NCBI GenBank assembly: GCA_944472155.2
Contig: OX235277.1
Location: forward strand, 9,124,804-9,188,803
Origin: Trichobilharzia szidati
Taxonomy: Eukaryota; Platyhelminthes; Trematoda; Strigeidida; Schistosomatidae
Direction: 5' to 3'
DNA length: 64,000 nt
The notes under the pieces were generated by a model. It was not told the DNA's origin, searched no databases, and saw only the letters and a program-made list of their open reading frames with translations. Made by a program: the position numbers and the translations under genes. Position 1 is the first letter of the stretch. Each line of letters begins with the position of its first letter. Shown here in pieces: positions 9,090 through 20,619 of this stretch.

Positions 9090-9689
9090 CTTCTCTTATC
9101 ATGAAAAAACAAATCAGATTTCAGAATTACATTTGACAACAAACTCTATCAGTACAAAACAATCATTCATTGTACATAATAATATTCTTATCAGGTACAT
9201 TAACTGGCTCCAATAAATAATCTATTCTTGTCTATTTACAGCAGCTTTTAAATCAATAATTTTTACTTTGGTCATGCTTTATGAGCAGTGTGACAATAAA
9301 ATCTGCCATAGTAAAATTGAAACAAAAACAACTTCATTGCGAAAACTATGAACGTATCAGTAAAGGACAGTTGCCATTGTGACATGAGCGCAGAAAGCCC
9401 ATGTCTGCATCCTACATTACACCTGAAACAACTTCCTTAAGAGTGGGTCAATCACAAGACAGGAGAACAACAACCGTCTTTGAATGATTTCACCGTTCTA
9501 ATAAACAATAATCACATCAAAAACCGAAAGTGTTACTTCAGCTATTCTGTGACGCAACTAAATTGTGCAGTTCAGGCACGAAACGATTATATAAAAAATT
9601 CCCCTTTAGACATTCAGAAAGCAGAAGGACTGAGCGAAGAAACATCCACTTTTCAATTAGATCCTCATCTCTGACTCTACTCTCATATA

Positions 9690-9835
9690 CACGTATAGCA
9701 CTTTTCAAGTGTTGGTTTGTAGGGATTTGATTGGTTACAGGATTTCATTATGACCTGACATTGGTTAGAGAACCATTGGAAAACCTGGGAGTACTGGACA
9801 GCTGTTTCGTCCTAGTTTGGGACCCCGGTGGATGC
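9690..9835 (-). mobile_element. Hammerhead-SINE 3' part, minus arm of a palindrome
   Basis: The reverse complement carries stem II in its undamaged form (GTCCCAAACTAGGAC), GAAACAGCTGTC and CAGTACTCC, i.e. the 3' half of the Sm-alpha-like hammerhead and the downstream family sequence. The CTGATGA half is replaced by CCGGGG. It faces the plus-strand copy starting at 9836. Confidence 0.65.
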
Positions 9836-9881
9836 GTACTGATGAAGAGTCCCAAACTGGGGCGAAACAGCTGTCCAGTAC
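9836..9881 (+). ncRNA. Hammerhead ribozyme candidate
   Basis: Order of elements: GTA, CTGATGA, three extra bases AGA, stem II GTCCC/GGGGC with an AAACT loop, GAAAC, a minimal stem III around AGCT, GTC as the cleavage triplet, then CAGTAC, which pairs with the 5' GTACTG to close stem I. All core residues of a type I hammerhead are present, but the AGA insertion between core and stem II probably disturbs it. It is the least degenerate of the four to five hammerhead copies seen here. Confidence 0.45.
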
Positions 9882-9945
9882 TCCCAGCTGGTTTTCCAAT
9901 GGTTATCTAACCAGTGTCAGCTCATGATGAAATCCCATAGCATTT
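9836..9945 (+). mobile_element. Hammerhead-SINE part, plus arm of a palindrome
   Basis: Plus-strand partner. It contains the only perfect CTGATGA core in the window, then a stem II, GAAACAGCTGTC, CAGTACTCCC and the family-specific downstream segment (GGTTTTCCAATGGTT). Together with 9690-9835 it forms a palindrome of about 250 bp with a very short spacer. No tRNA-like head is attached. Confidence 0.65.
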
Positions 9946-10301
9946 TTATTACAATACACAACAATTTGCTAAACAAGTGGCACTGATATGTTTGTTAACA
10001 ATAATTAATCAATATCAGCATGTCAAGACGCCAGTGGTAATTAACGGAGAAAATTAGTACACACAATTAAAAGGTAGAAATGTTTATAACAAGTGGATTG
10101 CATGATGCATAATTTTGGAAAAGTTAAGAGTAATTTTAGGAATAAGCGTCTGCTCAAATTGATTACGTAACAGATTGTTAAAGAAAAAATTAAACGATTT
10201 GAACAATGATAACTTGTAATTGAAGACGAAATATTCAGAGAAATAATAAAATAATTTGAATAATTATAATTTAGGAAGAGGGGTGGGCGAATTAGTCCGG
10301 T

Positions 10302-11270
10302 TTATACATTCATGTAAGGATGGCCAAGGTAAGGAAAGTGGCTGTACAAATTTCTTCTGAACAGGCACAGGTTTGGCCTCTTTAGGTGGATTCGTATTGC
10401 TGCAGCTGTATGTAGAAGACGAACTCGTAAAGCAAAATTAAGATTAGTAGGAATGCAATAAATAATTTTAAATGCTGTATTAACGTCAACCTTATGCTCA
10501 CTGTCTACAAGGTGTAATAAAATAGAGCTACAAATAGATCTTGTTTGTCCCTTGCTTAACCATGTTGGAAGATGTTCGGAAATATGATGATGAACCTGGT
10601 TGTGAAGAGACAACGTAGCTCTGCTGCATAATAAGCTCTTTTAACTGCATTCTTCAAGCGTTATGTTATTATTTCGCTGACGTTGTCACTGAGGAACTTC
10701 AGTTTTATGAACAGTGGTTTTTTCGGAACCGTTGCCATACTGACTCTCCTAGGTGCTGAATTCATATTCTTCTCAATTAACTTATCTAGATAACCATTTT
10801 TCCGAAGTAATTCTTTAATAATCTTAAGCTCCTCATTGAGGCAGTCGTCTGAACATATTAACTTAGCTCTATGAACCAGACACTTTACCAGGTTACGTTT
10901 ATATTTCAAAGGTACAAAACTAAAAAAATGAGTGTACTGACCCGTTGTTGTAGGTTTCCTACACACACTCGTTCTTAGTGTGCCATCTTCTTCCCTTGCC
11001 ATGAAGACGTCCAGGAATGAGATACTGTCATTACTTTCTTTCTCTATGGTAAAGTTTATTGCTGAATGGGCATTATTAAACTTGTCAGGGATGTTCCTTG
11101 CATCATTCTCATTTTTCATAAACAGAAATGTACCATCCATATGTCGACAGTAGAAATCCAAGTCATTAATTATTCCTTTCAGTGGTCCATTCTCCAACTT
11201 AGCGAAGAAAATATCAGTGAGGACTAGGCCTGATGGGGAGCTTATAGCTACATCGTCAGTCTGTCAGGGA
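10302..11270 (-). mobile_element. PLE-A copy with mutated RT core and deleted nuclease
   Basis: Frame 11197-10661 carries the RT palm to linker. The catalytic motif reads YCRHMDGTF instead of YCRYVDDTF, so a metal-binding aspartate is lost. The upstream SSPSGLVLTDIFFAKLENG block is readable to about 11270. After a frameshift the C-terminal frame 10613-10302 resumes at HHHISEHLPTWLSKGQ. The stretch that should hold CIYxFTCxCGDxYIGRT is missing, apparently an internal deletion near 10615. 5'-truncated and inactive. Confidence 0.8.
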
Positions 11271-11749
11271 GAATATGTTCAACACGATGGGATTAAAAAC
11301 TTTGCCCAAAAGAATCCCACATCAGTGCTTTCCTCCCATAGTCCGAATTCAGAATGATTTGCATTTATTCAAACAAAACCACACGTACAAACAACACAAT
11401 ATCGATTTTCACATAACCATAAAGGGAACCATCAGGAACACACATTGAGCAGGAACAAAGACTAATAACGAGGATCAAATCAGTAGGATAAGCAGCCTAG
11501 TTGAAACATCCAGATAGGTACACATTTTGTGGTTAGTCCGTTCAGAATAGGAATTTTGGACAAAACCCTTGTGTTACACGGGTTTCAAAGTAAGACACAC
11601 ACATCATCTAGTCAAGGTAATACTTGACTTTACATGTCGAATCCATTCACCTGTCGAAAATGCTCGTCTTCAAATGTGAATCGGATCTCATCATCACGTA
11701 TTTGTGATATATCCTCTACACATGCTATAGGAATCGGAAATGAAAGATT

Positions 11750-13170
11750 AATAATAATAATAATTTACTTTATTCCAAAAACAGTAATTGTGATACAGAA
11801 TGGAATTTTCAGCATTCAGTACAATATTGCATCTAATATCCTCAAATTATAAATAAAAATTAGTCACACAGAAAATTTTTCTACATTTACAATAAGGGTA
11901 ATGTCAAAAAAACATGCAGCATATAAAATGGAAATAATAATAATGATAGCAGCTAAGGTAATGATAATAATACAAGTGGAAATTTCCGTGGGCTTGTTTC
12001 AAACAGTATTGTCGATGCGGTATACAAATCCTTGCATGTTTAAAAATATTGAATATAATGTTCTCTTTACATGATATGGTGAGGGAAAAAACAAAGATTA
12101 CAGCAGTCATAGAGATAAGTTGGTTATATGAAAGTAAAAACAAAGAATCAACAGGAACATAAATATAATAGAAATAATAAAAGTAAAACTTGAAGGTATA
12201 TAAAGATGGATGGAGGAGATTGTTTATTTACTAGATGAAAAAAGGTTAGTCAATTCTCGCCTGACGCTATTTTCATCACATAAAATACTTGCCAAGTGTG
12301 GTATCATAGAATTTTTATACTTAGACGTGCGAGCATACAGTTTTCTGAAGTTACTTCTCGGTCTACCTGAGGAGATGCAAGGTGAAAGCTGAGGGTGAAG
12401 TGGATGCTCCAAGTCAGACAAAATCGCTTTAGCAAATTTACTGCACTAAGTCAAATGCCTATCGACAACGATGTTAACTATGTAGTCCACTGGGCCACCA
12501 CTCATCCTACTGACAGTCTTCAGCATTCTACGAATTGTGACAAAGTTCTTTTTAAGCAAACCAGGAAAGAATAAGGGTGAAGAATAAAGAAGAATAGGTA
12601 GGATGCAAGAGTTTATGAACTGTAAGAGGAGGGGTTGAGTTATACCCGAGTGCCTTAACTTCTTAATGTAAAATGTCAGGCGGAATATTTTACTGGAGAT
12701 TGCTGAGACATGGGAAGACCAGGAGAGATCAGAAGAGAGAATAAGTTCAAGATACTTAATTTCTGATTTAATTCCTATATCACTGTCATCAATCTTACAA
12801 CTGTCATGAGAATCGACGGCTTCTTTTAACTTTCGTTTACATCTTAAGCTGAAATTAACAGTTTGACATTTAGAAGGATTCAGTTTAAGACCGTTAGACT
12901 CAGACCATTTTCTGACTTCCGACAGAAAGCTATTTATTTTGGTACAATCTAGCTGGGGGTTAACAGCCATTGAAACTGTTAAATCATCAGCGTACTTCGC
13001 AAAGTTTATTTCATCAAAGTGAGGCAAGTCATGTAAGAAGAAAGAAAAAAGAAAAGGAGAAAGGACAGCGCCTTGAGGGACACCAGCTTCAGTAGGCAAT
13101 GAAGTGGAAGACTTCCCTTTATACACGGTGTACTGCTTTCTTTCTGAGAAATAGGAATGTAACGACGTGC
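11750..13170 (-). mobile_element. Non-LTR retrotransposon 3' half (RT)
   Basis: Frame 13126-12446 encodes a reverse transcriptase with GVPQGAVLSPFLFSFFL, the catalytic FAKYADDLTV (near 13000-12970), LNPSKCQTVNF and the thumb region. A second frame at 12421-12224 gives the C-terminus (GRPRSNFRKLYARTSKYKNS, RRELTNLF). The 5' end is truncated near 13165 and the 3' end carries an (ATT)n-type tail near 11750-11765. I place it broadly in the CR1/jockey-like group; the family is not certain. One frameshift separates RT and C-terminus. Confidence 0.75.
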
Positions 13171-13204
13171 AGTCCTAATCAAGGACGCAATGGTAACACA
13201 TGGG

Positions 13205-13560
13205 CTAACATGAGAAGAATACATCTACAAAATAACTAACAGGTCGAAGAGTACTGTTTAAAGAGGACTTACATAGTTTATTGCGTAACAATTTTGCCAG
13301 TACATGTGTAGGAGAGTGACATATATTGATAGAATTGGAAGTATAGGATCGTCGACTTTGTGAATCCTAAGTAATCCATAAATATTTGGAAGGTCAGTAA
13401 CATTCATGCCAGGAAGTTTTGTTAAAAGTGACGTGGCTTTTCCTTATAGTTTTCTGACGTCATCTCCTATGAATTTACTTTCAACGCCAATAATGTACAC
13501 TAAGTTTGTCTTACAATCAAATCTGTCTTTCTAAAGAGTTTGTAATTCTTTGTTGAGTTT
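13205..13560 (-). mobile_element. PLE N-terminal RT fragment
   Basis: Minus-strand reading across one stop gives the region in front of the PLE RT palm: a VYIIGVESKF-like start, then DLPNIYGLLRIHKVDDPILP, which matches the LYGLLKIHK motif of the PLE-A copy at 24030. It ends where the non-LTR element at 11750-13170 begins, so the latter may have inserted into this PLE. Confidence 0.55.
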
Positions 13561-13879
13561 CAAGATGACTTTATCGCATTTCCCGCCTAATTTCTTTGGT
13601 GTTTTGAAGTACAGTGACGTCAAAATGCTGTGTTGTCCCCTACTTGAAACACAGAATTTGTGTATCACATCAAGCAGCTATGGTCGATTGGCATGGCAGA
13701 TACTACGAGACTCGATAAATCATTCAACTTTTCATTTGAGGATCGATGGCTTAGTCAGAGATATTGTTTAGCGAGATAGAAACATTTAAACCAAATGGTC
13801 AATTCAAATTCTTATCCCTTTCCTCAAAAACATTTTAAGGTATGAAATTAGCGAAGTCTTTGACTTTATCTCTTAAGTA

Positions 13880-14075
13880 TTTGAGACTAATGTTAGTAGT
13901 AAAATTATTGTACCTATGGATGTATCGGCAGTTGTCACGAATGTACTAACTGTCGAAACAGTAGACTACATATGCCAGGAATTCACTGAAAGGCAAACGA
14001 ACTTGGCAATTTCCCTGTCTAGCCTCCAAGAACTACTCCTAAAATATTCAGTGAATGTTCATCTGGCTTAGGGAA
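13880..14075 (+). mobile_element. PLE-A RT fragment
   Basis: Plus-strand reading gives DVSAVVTNVLTVETVDYICQ, then LQELLLKYSVNVHLA, which is the palm-proximal part of PLE-A (compare the SLDVTSLFTNVSLVETVDYI stretch near 24235). It is cut off at about 14075 by the CR1-type element. Confidence 0.7.
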
Positions 14076-15085
14076 TTCCTCATAGATAGGAGGCAGAGGG
14101 TAAGGATCGACTTGAAACTCTCCTTTTGAACAGCAGTGCGTAGGGGAGTGCTACAAGGCACGGTACTCGGGCCTCTCCTATTTATTTTGTATATCAATGA
14201 GTTATCTCTGCTCACCGATTCCCCTGTTGTCCTGTACGCAGATGACTTAAAAGTTTGGAGAGAGCTGAAGGGCAACAGGGATACGCTCGTGTTGCAAAAG
14301 CACCTCAACAAACTATCAGAGTGGTTCAGAGAATGGATTCTCCCGGTCAGTGTAGCGAAATGTGCAACCATGCGCATCAGACAAGCAGGCATCAGCTCCT
14401 CCGAACTAGAGGGATTAATGCTTCCATCAGTTCAGACTCACTTGACTTAGGTGTCATACTTAGCCACGATTTAAAAACTACAGCACACTGTCGCGCGATG
14501 GCTGTACGTAGCTTCAGATCCTTATGGGCCTTTACTAGAATCACCAGAGATATGTTCACCTCCTTATGTACATCTCTGATGAGGTCAAGACTGGAAAACT
14601 GTATCCAGGCAGCCAGTCCTTGTCATGAAGGGGACTCACATATTCTAGAAAGGGTTCAAAGGAAGGCAACACGTATAATTCTCTGCATGACTAATTTACC
14701 ATACGAGGAAAAACTAAACAGTTTAAATCTCTCCTCCCTGTCATACCGTACACAGAGAGGAGATTTAATCACAAGGTTTAAAATTTTAAATAACCACTAA
14801 GGATCTGACGTATTCCCTCTTTTCCTTCCTACCATGTCGGAACACCTTAGAGGACATTTCAGGAGAGTTCAAAAGCCAAGAAGAAATCATATTGCTGTTC
14901 AGTATTGGTTCTCACTCTCTCTCTCATAAACTCTTGGAACTGACTCCCAGAAGAAGTGGTGTCTGCAACCTCAACTGATTCATTCAACAGGGGTTTAGAC
15001 AAGCACAGAAATTTACTGGAAAAGGATTAACATAGGCTCCAAGCCTTCTATCCTCAACCAATAAATCTGAAATCTGAATCTGAAA
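14076..15085 (+). mobile_element. CR1-type non-LTR retrotransposon, 5'-truncated
   Basis: RT motifs GVLQGTVLGPLLFILYINEL (14136-14200) and VVLYADDLKVWREL (about 14225-14265) are followed, after a frameshift near 14440, by the CR1-type C-terminal domain (LDLGVILSHDLK, LERVQRKATRII, PYEEKLNSLNL, SYRTQRGDLI) to 14800. Further frames to about 15060 contain the conserved end region with stops. The 3' terminus is a repeat of AATCTGAAATCTGAATCTGA, typical of CR1-like elements that end in short tandem repeats. Not functional. Confidence 0.8.
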
Positions 15086-15139
15086 CTTGCCTTCAGAAAT
15101 TCATATTCCCGCTATGACTAGGCCTAACTATGCTGGGTT

Positions 15140-15366
15140 TTTTTCCTTCACGTTCCCAAGTGGAACATATGGCTTCAAGCTAGAGACTTGTAGTTTCTGT
15201 AGCAGTGTTTATTTTACAGGATGAGGTTGCTAGCCTCATGCCCAACCTTTCCTCTTTACCAGCATTATTTCTGGCTTAGCGAGGTAAAGGAGTGCGTCGG
15301 CCGGGGATCGAACCCCGGACCATGTGCATGGTCGGTGAGCGTCCTAACCGCTGTACCACCGACGCA
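15140..15366 (-). mobile_element. tRNA-headed SINE with an RTE-like tail
   Basis: On the minus strand the element starts with a 72-nt tRNA-like head (15365-15294): a fully paired 7-bp acceptor-like stem GCGTCGG/CCGACGC, an A box TGGTACAGCGG and a perfect B box GGTTCGATCC within a T-arm. The 3' part ends with TTGAAGCCATATGTTCCACT, nearly identical to the 3' end of the RTE elements in this window (TGAAGCCCTATGTTCCACT). Sharing the 3' end of a LINE is how SINEs recruit its RT. The body matches 59150-59345. Confidence 0.75.
15294..15365 (-). ncRNA. tRNA-like SINE head
   Basis: 72 nt with acceptor, D-arm and T-arm signatures and intact A and B boxes, so a Pol III promoter is plausible. The anticodon arm is not canonical: it is replaced by a near-perfect 16-nt palindrome (GACCATGCACATGGTC), so I do not call it a functional tRNA gene. 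Confidence 0.6.
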
Positions 15367-15854
15367 CTATGCTGGTTTTATTCCATGCAAACTTGGAAAT
15401 ATAAAACCCTTTGTCGTGGGCTGCTTAAATCCGTGGCATTTCTCAATTTTCTCCCCATGACGCAGTATTTTCTCCGTTTCATATCGTTTCATTTATAGAT
15501 TTGACACAATGATTCGGCATTTACACGTCAGCACAATTCCAAATAATTTTCAGCTTAATGCTGAGAAATTTGCGTGTGAAATGGAGGAAGAACATTGCTA
15601 AGTAGTACTGCAATATGTTTCTAATTAAACTGTATTGCTTCTGACAACAGATTATCAGCAATCATATTATTTGAAGAATATTTAAACAATTCTGCAAAAT
15701 CATGTGATTTCTGATCAGTACAATTTTTAGAATAAAGCTATTGTTGTTTTTGTTGGAGAATGATATCAAATATATGGATAGGTATTACTGTTGTGTTGAT
15801 GATGCGCTTATCTTAGTTAATAAGAGTGTAAAAAATAAATGAATTGTCTTACAG

Positions 15855-16860
15855 GAGTAAGACAAGCTGGCTGCCTACTATCGCCAATGATTTTCCTGAT
15901 TGCAGTAGACTGGATAATGCGACAGAGAGCGGGCAATGAGGAAACAGGCAGAAAATGGACTCACACAAAAAACTAGGAGAATCTGGACTTCGGCGACGAT
16001 ATATGTCTGATTTCCCACAAACTGGAAGATATGCAAGCGAAAAGCAACAAGTTGGCAGAAGAAGCATCAAAGGTAGGACTTCAGGTGAACATAGAGAAGA
16101 CAGAGGTAATGGAGATTCCTGGGCAACACCACCAACAGCAACAACAACAGACAACGATCAGCATAAATAGGAGGAACCTGAAAGAAACTGCCTCCTTTAC
16201 CTACCTGGGAAGCATCGTTTCAACTACAGGTGGAACTGACGAGGATATCAAAGCGAGAATCGGAAAAGCAAGACAAGCTTTCACTACTCTCAAGTCTGTG
16301 TGGAGGTCAACAGCACTCAGCATGAAAACGAAGATAAGATCCGGATTTTCAACTCCAATGTGAAGTCAGTGCTACTTGCTATGAGGATCAGAGACTTGGC
16401 CAGCGCGTCATAAAGAGCATCTCAAACAAACTATAGACCTTCATTAACAGTTGTCTTCGCTCAATATTCAAAATCACATGGTCGGCCAGAAAAGATCAGC
16501 AACAGAGATCTCTGGCAATGAGCGAACCAACGCATCAGGAACCGATTGTGAAACAAATAAGCAGGAAGAAATGGAGATGGATTGGCTGGCCATACTCTGA
16601 GGAAACCATCAAGTGACATCACTAGACAAGCCATTGCTCGAGTGGAACCCGGCCGAACGGGAAGCGGCGAGTTGGTCGTCAGTGCAAGGGTGACTTGGAG
16701 GAGGTCATGTGAAGAAGAGATGAAAACGTGTGGGCAGACTTGGAGCCAGGTGAAGACTCTAGCAGAGAACCGAACGCAATGGAGACGCACGGCTGAAGCC
16801 CTATGTTCCTCTAGGAATTAAAGGAAACAATAATATAATAATAATAATGATAAAATTTAA
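15855..16860 (+). mobile_element. RTE (SR2-like) retrotransposon, 5'-truncated
   Basis: Starts at the RT B motif (GVRQAGCLLSPMIFLIAVDW, about 15855-15915), then a mutated YxDD-equivalent (ENLDFGDDICLISHKLEDMQ near 15980) across a stop. Next come 16031-16363 (GLQVNIEKTEVM, a glutamine run, SINRRNLKETASFTYLGSIV) and the C-terminal domain in other frames to 16820 (WDWLAGHTLRKPSSDITRQA, TWRRSCEEEMK, ALCSSRN). It ends TGAAGCCCTATGTTCC and (AAT)n. Several frameshifts; inactive. Confidence 0.85.
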
Positions 16861-17570
16861 TAACATCCCCACCTGGGTCACTTTCAATTATGGAGGAAAG
16901 CAGAATAGTCCTCTTCATTTCCTGGATATCTTATCAAGTAGGTGGGAAGACGGCTCGCTTGACAGAAGCGTGTATAGGGAAAACACAATGACTGGATAAT
17001 ACACAAACTTTCATGTTTGTGCGCTAATCAAATATAAAAAACACTGTTCAGACCACTTCTGAAAGTAGTTTAAATATATTCATAATTCTTTGGCTGAAAT
17101 GCAGTGATTCTACAAAGAAACATATGTAAACATCAAGTAGGAAATCTGAGATGATTACAGGATGTACTAGACCATTATTTATCAAGTTAAACTTTAATGA
17201 GGACTTTTTGGGTGAGACGTTAATCCGGCGACTAGCCAGAAGTAAACGGAGCAGCAAACCTATGTGTTTGTAATTTCGTAGTCTTTGGATGACTGAGAGT
17301 CAAACGAAGGGGATACTCGACAGTTTCGCCACATTTACAAGTTTTTATCAGTTCATTTGCTCCTCTGTAGAGTTATGTTCGTCGTACTAATAGACAGCTG
17401 AGCCAAGATGTCACTGAAAGATTTCCACAGAGGTTAAGAACAAACAGAGACTACCTGAAGCATCATTTTGTCATATATATTGAAAAAAAACAAGAATCAG
17501 GGTGATTTATCCCATCTCAGTGAATCGCTTCAGTGAATAAATGAGTGATAGACAATCGAAACCATTTCAA
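16861..17570 (+). mobile_element. Decayed PLE-A fragment
   Basis: Across many frameshifts the plus strand shows PLE-A landmarks: FLDILSSRWEDGSLDRSVYR (about 16920-16980), MTG-YTNFH, a PLFIKLNFNEDF block near 17170, RRLARSKR and a very degenerate nuclease start (YQF-CS near 17345). Much older than the PLE copies at 4014 or 23880. Confidence 0.65.
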
Positions 17571-17689
17571 AGAAGTGATTTCCTCTGTTGTAACGAGATG
17601 AAATCCAACCAACTGACTGTATAACTGGCATCTCCTAAATACCTTAATCCCATTCAAACCAACTATTATTCATGTAATACCTTGAAAGC

Positions 17690-18689
17690 ATTTGACGTCT
17701 CTGATCTATATGGAATGACAACTGTTGAGGTCCATTTCTTCGGAATACGTTCTCGACGATATTTAATGTCAGTGTTAATCTCGTTGATGAAGTTCTCTGG
17801 GTAATATTTTTCTTGAGAGTCTCAATAATGTTTGATATTTCTTCTTCTACTCCACATCCATTATCAAAGAGTGTGCTCGTCTGAGGAGACTTGAAACAAC
17901 TGATACCTTTCTGCTGATGAGGTATGATGGTCCGAAGTCTAAATATTTGTTGAAGCGGGATATTTTCCTGAATATAGATAAACTAAAATGTCAGTTTTCC
18001 CTCCTCTTAACTAGGCAGTCTAGAAGTGGTAGTCCACCGACGTCTGATTCTGTCTGCTCTTAATTATTCCGCTGGTGTCCAGTGAACATCTTTGCGATAA
18101 GGTAGTATCTGATTCTAGTAAGCTGGAAATGATATCAAGACTTTCGGTAATAGGGATGGATACTAGTATATAATGAGTTAATATCATAGCTTACCATAAT
18201 GTCTTCTTTATCAATTTCTCAGTGTTCTATCCGGGGTTTGAAATCATATGAATCTTTTACAATATTTTGAGTGTCTTTTTGCAGTGGTTCTAGTGCTGGT
18301 TATTTGGTCTTTCTGACTTTTTTCTCTTTGCAGACAACTCGTGCCTTAACATGATGTAGTTGAATCCTCATATTTTACTGTTCAAGCATGATTTATTATG
18401 AAATTTCTTCCACTTTTGCTTGGATAGTCAGAAAAAGAAAAAGATGAGAACAGAGAGGGTGTTCAGTATCAGACAGAATGATTTTAGCCGGTTACTTAAC
18501 GGAATTTAATTCCTATCAACAACAATATCAGTTATTCAAGTCAAAGAGACACCAGTAACGCTGGTTACGGCCTACAATGTTCCACATGGAAATCCATGGA
18601 ATAATAAGGAGGAACAATAAAGATGAATGGGTAGAATGTATTAACTAAGAAATTGTAAGTGAAGACATTGAATTTTACCAAGAATTAAC
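17690..18689 (-). mobile_element. PLE-C half copy, left arm of a 2-kb palindrome
   Basis: The reverse complement matches 18756-19741 almost base for base over about 1 kb. It carries the same PLE-C RT region in the antisense direction and ends, on the outer side, before the GIY-YIG domain. It lies head to head with the right arm; the central unique spacer is about 65 bp. Confidence 0.8.
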
Positions 18690-19741
18690 ACCATCACTAC
18701 TGAATAAATCAGCCCAAAGATTTTCTTAGAAACCAAAGACATGACCAACAAAGAATGTAATTCTTGACAAAATTCAACGTCTTCTTGAACAATTTCTTAC
18801 TTAATGAATTCCACCTATTCATCTTTATTGTTCCCCCTTATTATTCCATGGATTTCCATGTGGAACATTGTAGGCCGTAACCAGCGTTACTGGTGTCTCT
18901 TTGACTTGAATAACTGATATTGTTGTTGATAGGAATTAAATTCCGTTAAGTAACCGGCTAAAATCATTCTGTCTGATACTGAACACCCTCTCTGTTCTCA
19001 TCTTTTTCTTTTTCTGACTATCCAAGCAAAAGTGGAAGAAATTTCATAATAAATCATGCTTGAACAGTAAAATATGAGGATTCAACTACATCATGTTAAG
19101 GCACGAGTTGTCTGCAAAGAGAAAAAAGTCAGAAAGACCAAATAACCAGCACTAGAACCACTGCAAAAAGACACTCAAAATATTGTAAAAGATTCATATG
19201 ATTTCAAACCCCGGATAGAACACTGAGAAATTGATAAAGAAGACATTATGGTAAGCTATGATATTAACTCATTATATACTAGTATCCATCCCTATTACCG
19301 AAAGTCTTGATATCATTTCCAGCTTACTAGAATCAGATACTACCTTATCGCAAAGATGTTCACTGGACACCAGCGGAATAATTAAGAGCAGACAGAATCA
19401 GACGTCGGTGGACTACCACTTCTAGACTGCCTAGTTAAGAGGAGGGAAAACTGACATTTTAGTTTATCTATATTCAGGAAAATATCCCGCTTCAACAAAT
19501 ATTTAGACTTCGGACCATCATACCTCATCAGCAGAAAGGTATCAGTTGTTTCAAGTCTCCTCAGACGAGCACACTCTTTGATAATGGATGTGGAGTAGAA
19601 GAAGAAATATCAAACATTATTGAGACTCTCAAGAAAAATATTACCCAGAGAACTTCATCAACGAGATTAACACTGACATTAAATATGGCCGAAAACATGG
19701 ACCTCGACAGTCGTCATTCCATATAGAGCAGAGACGTCAGA
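17690..19741. repeat. Two-kilobase near-perfect palindrome
   Basis: Arms 17690-18689 and 18756-19741 are inverted repeats of about 1 kb with very few differences: scattered substitutions, a small insertion near 17750, more divergence toward the centre. The central spacer is about 65 bp. Such a structure could form a cruciform and is prone to rearrangement. Confidence 0.85.
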
Positions 19742-20210
19742 TGATATCAGAAGAGTACTTCATATACACAACATCAGAGTTTTCCTCAAAACATCAGACA
19801 CACTGAGAAACAATCTTGTCCATATAAAAGGCGAAATCCCTAAGGATTCTCTATCTAATTGTGTCTATAAAATAAAATGCTTGGAATGTGATGTCACAAA
19901 AATCTAACAAACATTGCGAGAAATCACAATCAGAAAAAATTGCCATCGAAGAACATCTGTTCAACCACCAAGAAATCCAGTTAATGAACTAGAAGAGCTT
20001 CAGAAATAATCGGCTAAAGAATCAGGTCACAAAATTGATTTCGACAATATTGAAATAATTCAGAAAATTTTCAGAAATCAAAAGGAACGTCTAATATCAG
20101 AAGCACTTCATATCAACAGGAATCCAAATTGTCTAAAAACGAATGGTGGACTAAAACAGAATTCGACCTGGTTACAACACCCACCTCCCCATGAAGTAAC
20201 GAAATCAACA
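18756..20210 (+). mobile_element. PLE-C copy, right arm plus GIY-YIG end
   Basis: Plus-strand reading, with frameshifts, gives a PLE RT region (SYDINSLYTS near 19255, a LLDCLVKRR equivalent near 19420, YLDFGPSYLISRKVSVVSSL near 19500-19560). Downstream of the palindrome comes the nuclease: HIKGEIPKDSLSNCVYKIKC at 19815-19875, LECDVT, then a C-terminal stretch to about 20210. The motif spacing differs from PLE-A and PLE-B, so I treat it as a third family. The part up to 19741 is duplicated in inverted orientation. Inactive. Confidence 0.7.
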
Positions 20211-20619
20211 CGAATGTGGTAAGCAATTTCATTATGCAGCCACACTCTGCTTTTATAATTTTATGCGCTTATCAAATCCAACAATCTACACCTGATTTTG
20301 TCATCTTTACTAACTGGCCAACTTGACAAAGCAAAAGTGCCCATACTAAGGAACGATGATTAAATTGTTATATAATGCAAGCTGAGATTTTGTAAATTTT
20401 GGTTTATTAATACTCTGATGAAGCTATTAGCAGCATTAAATAGAGAAACGTCAGTAAAAACGACAATATCGCTTGGTCTTTTTCATTCATTGGGAAATAC
20501 AAAAAAGATCAGCACTATTATTGTACATGTGATCCTTCCATTAACTCTCGGAATCAACCGTTTCGATTACTTTCACAATTTATGTATTTATTTGCTAATA
20601 AAATGGGATTTTTCGGCTA

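Noticed and set aside
14048..14392. 114-codon minus-strand frame
   Set aside because: Antisense shadow of the CR1-type RT on the plus strand.
15294..15365. Genuine tRNA gene
   Set aside because: A and B boxes and a 7-bp acceptor-like stem are present, but the anticodon arm is replaced by a 16-nt palindrome and the unit sits at the end of a SINE.
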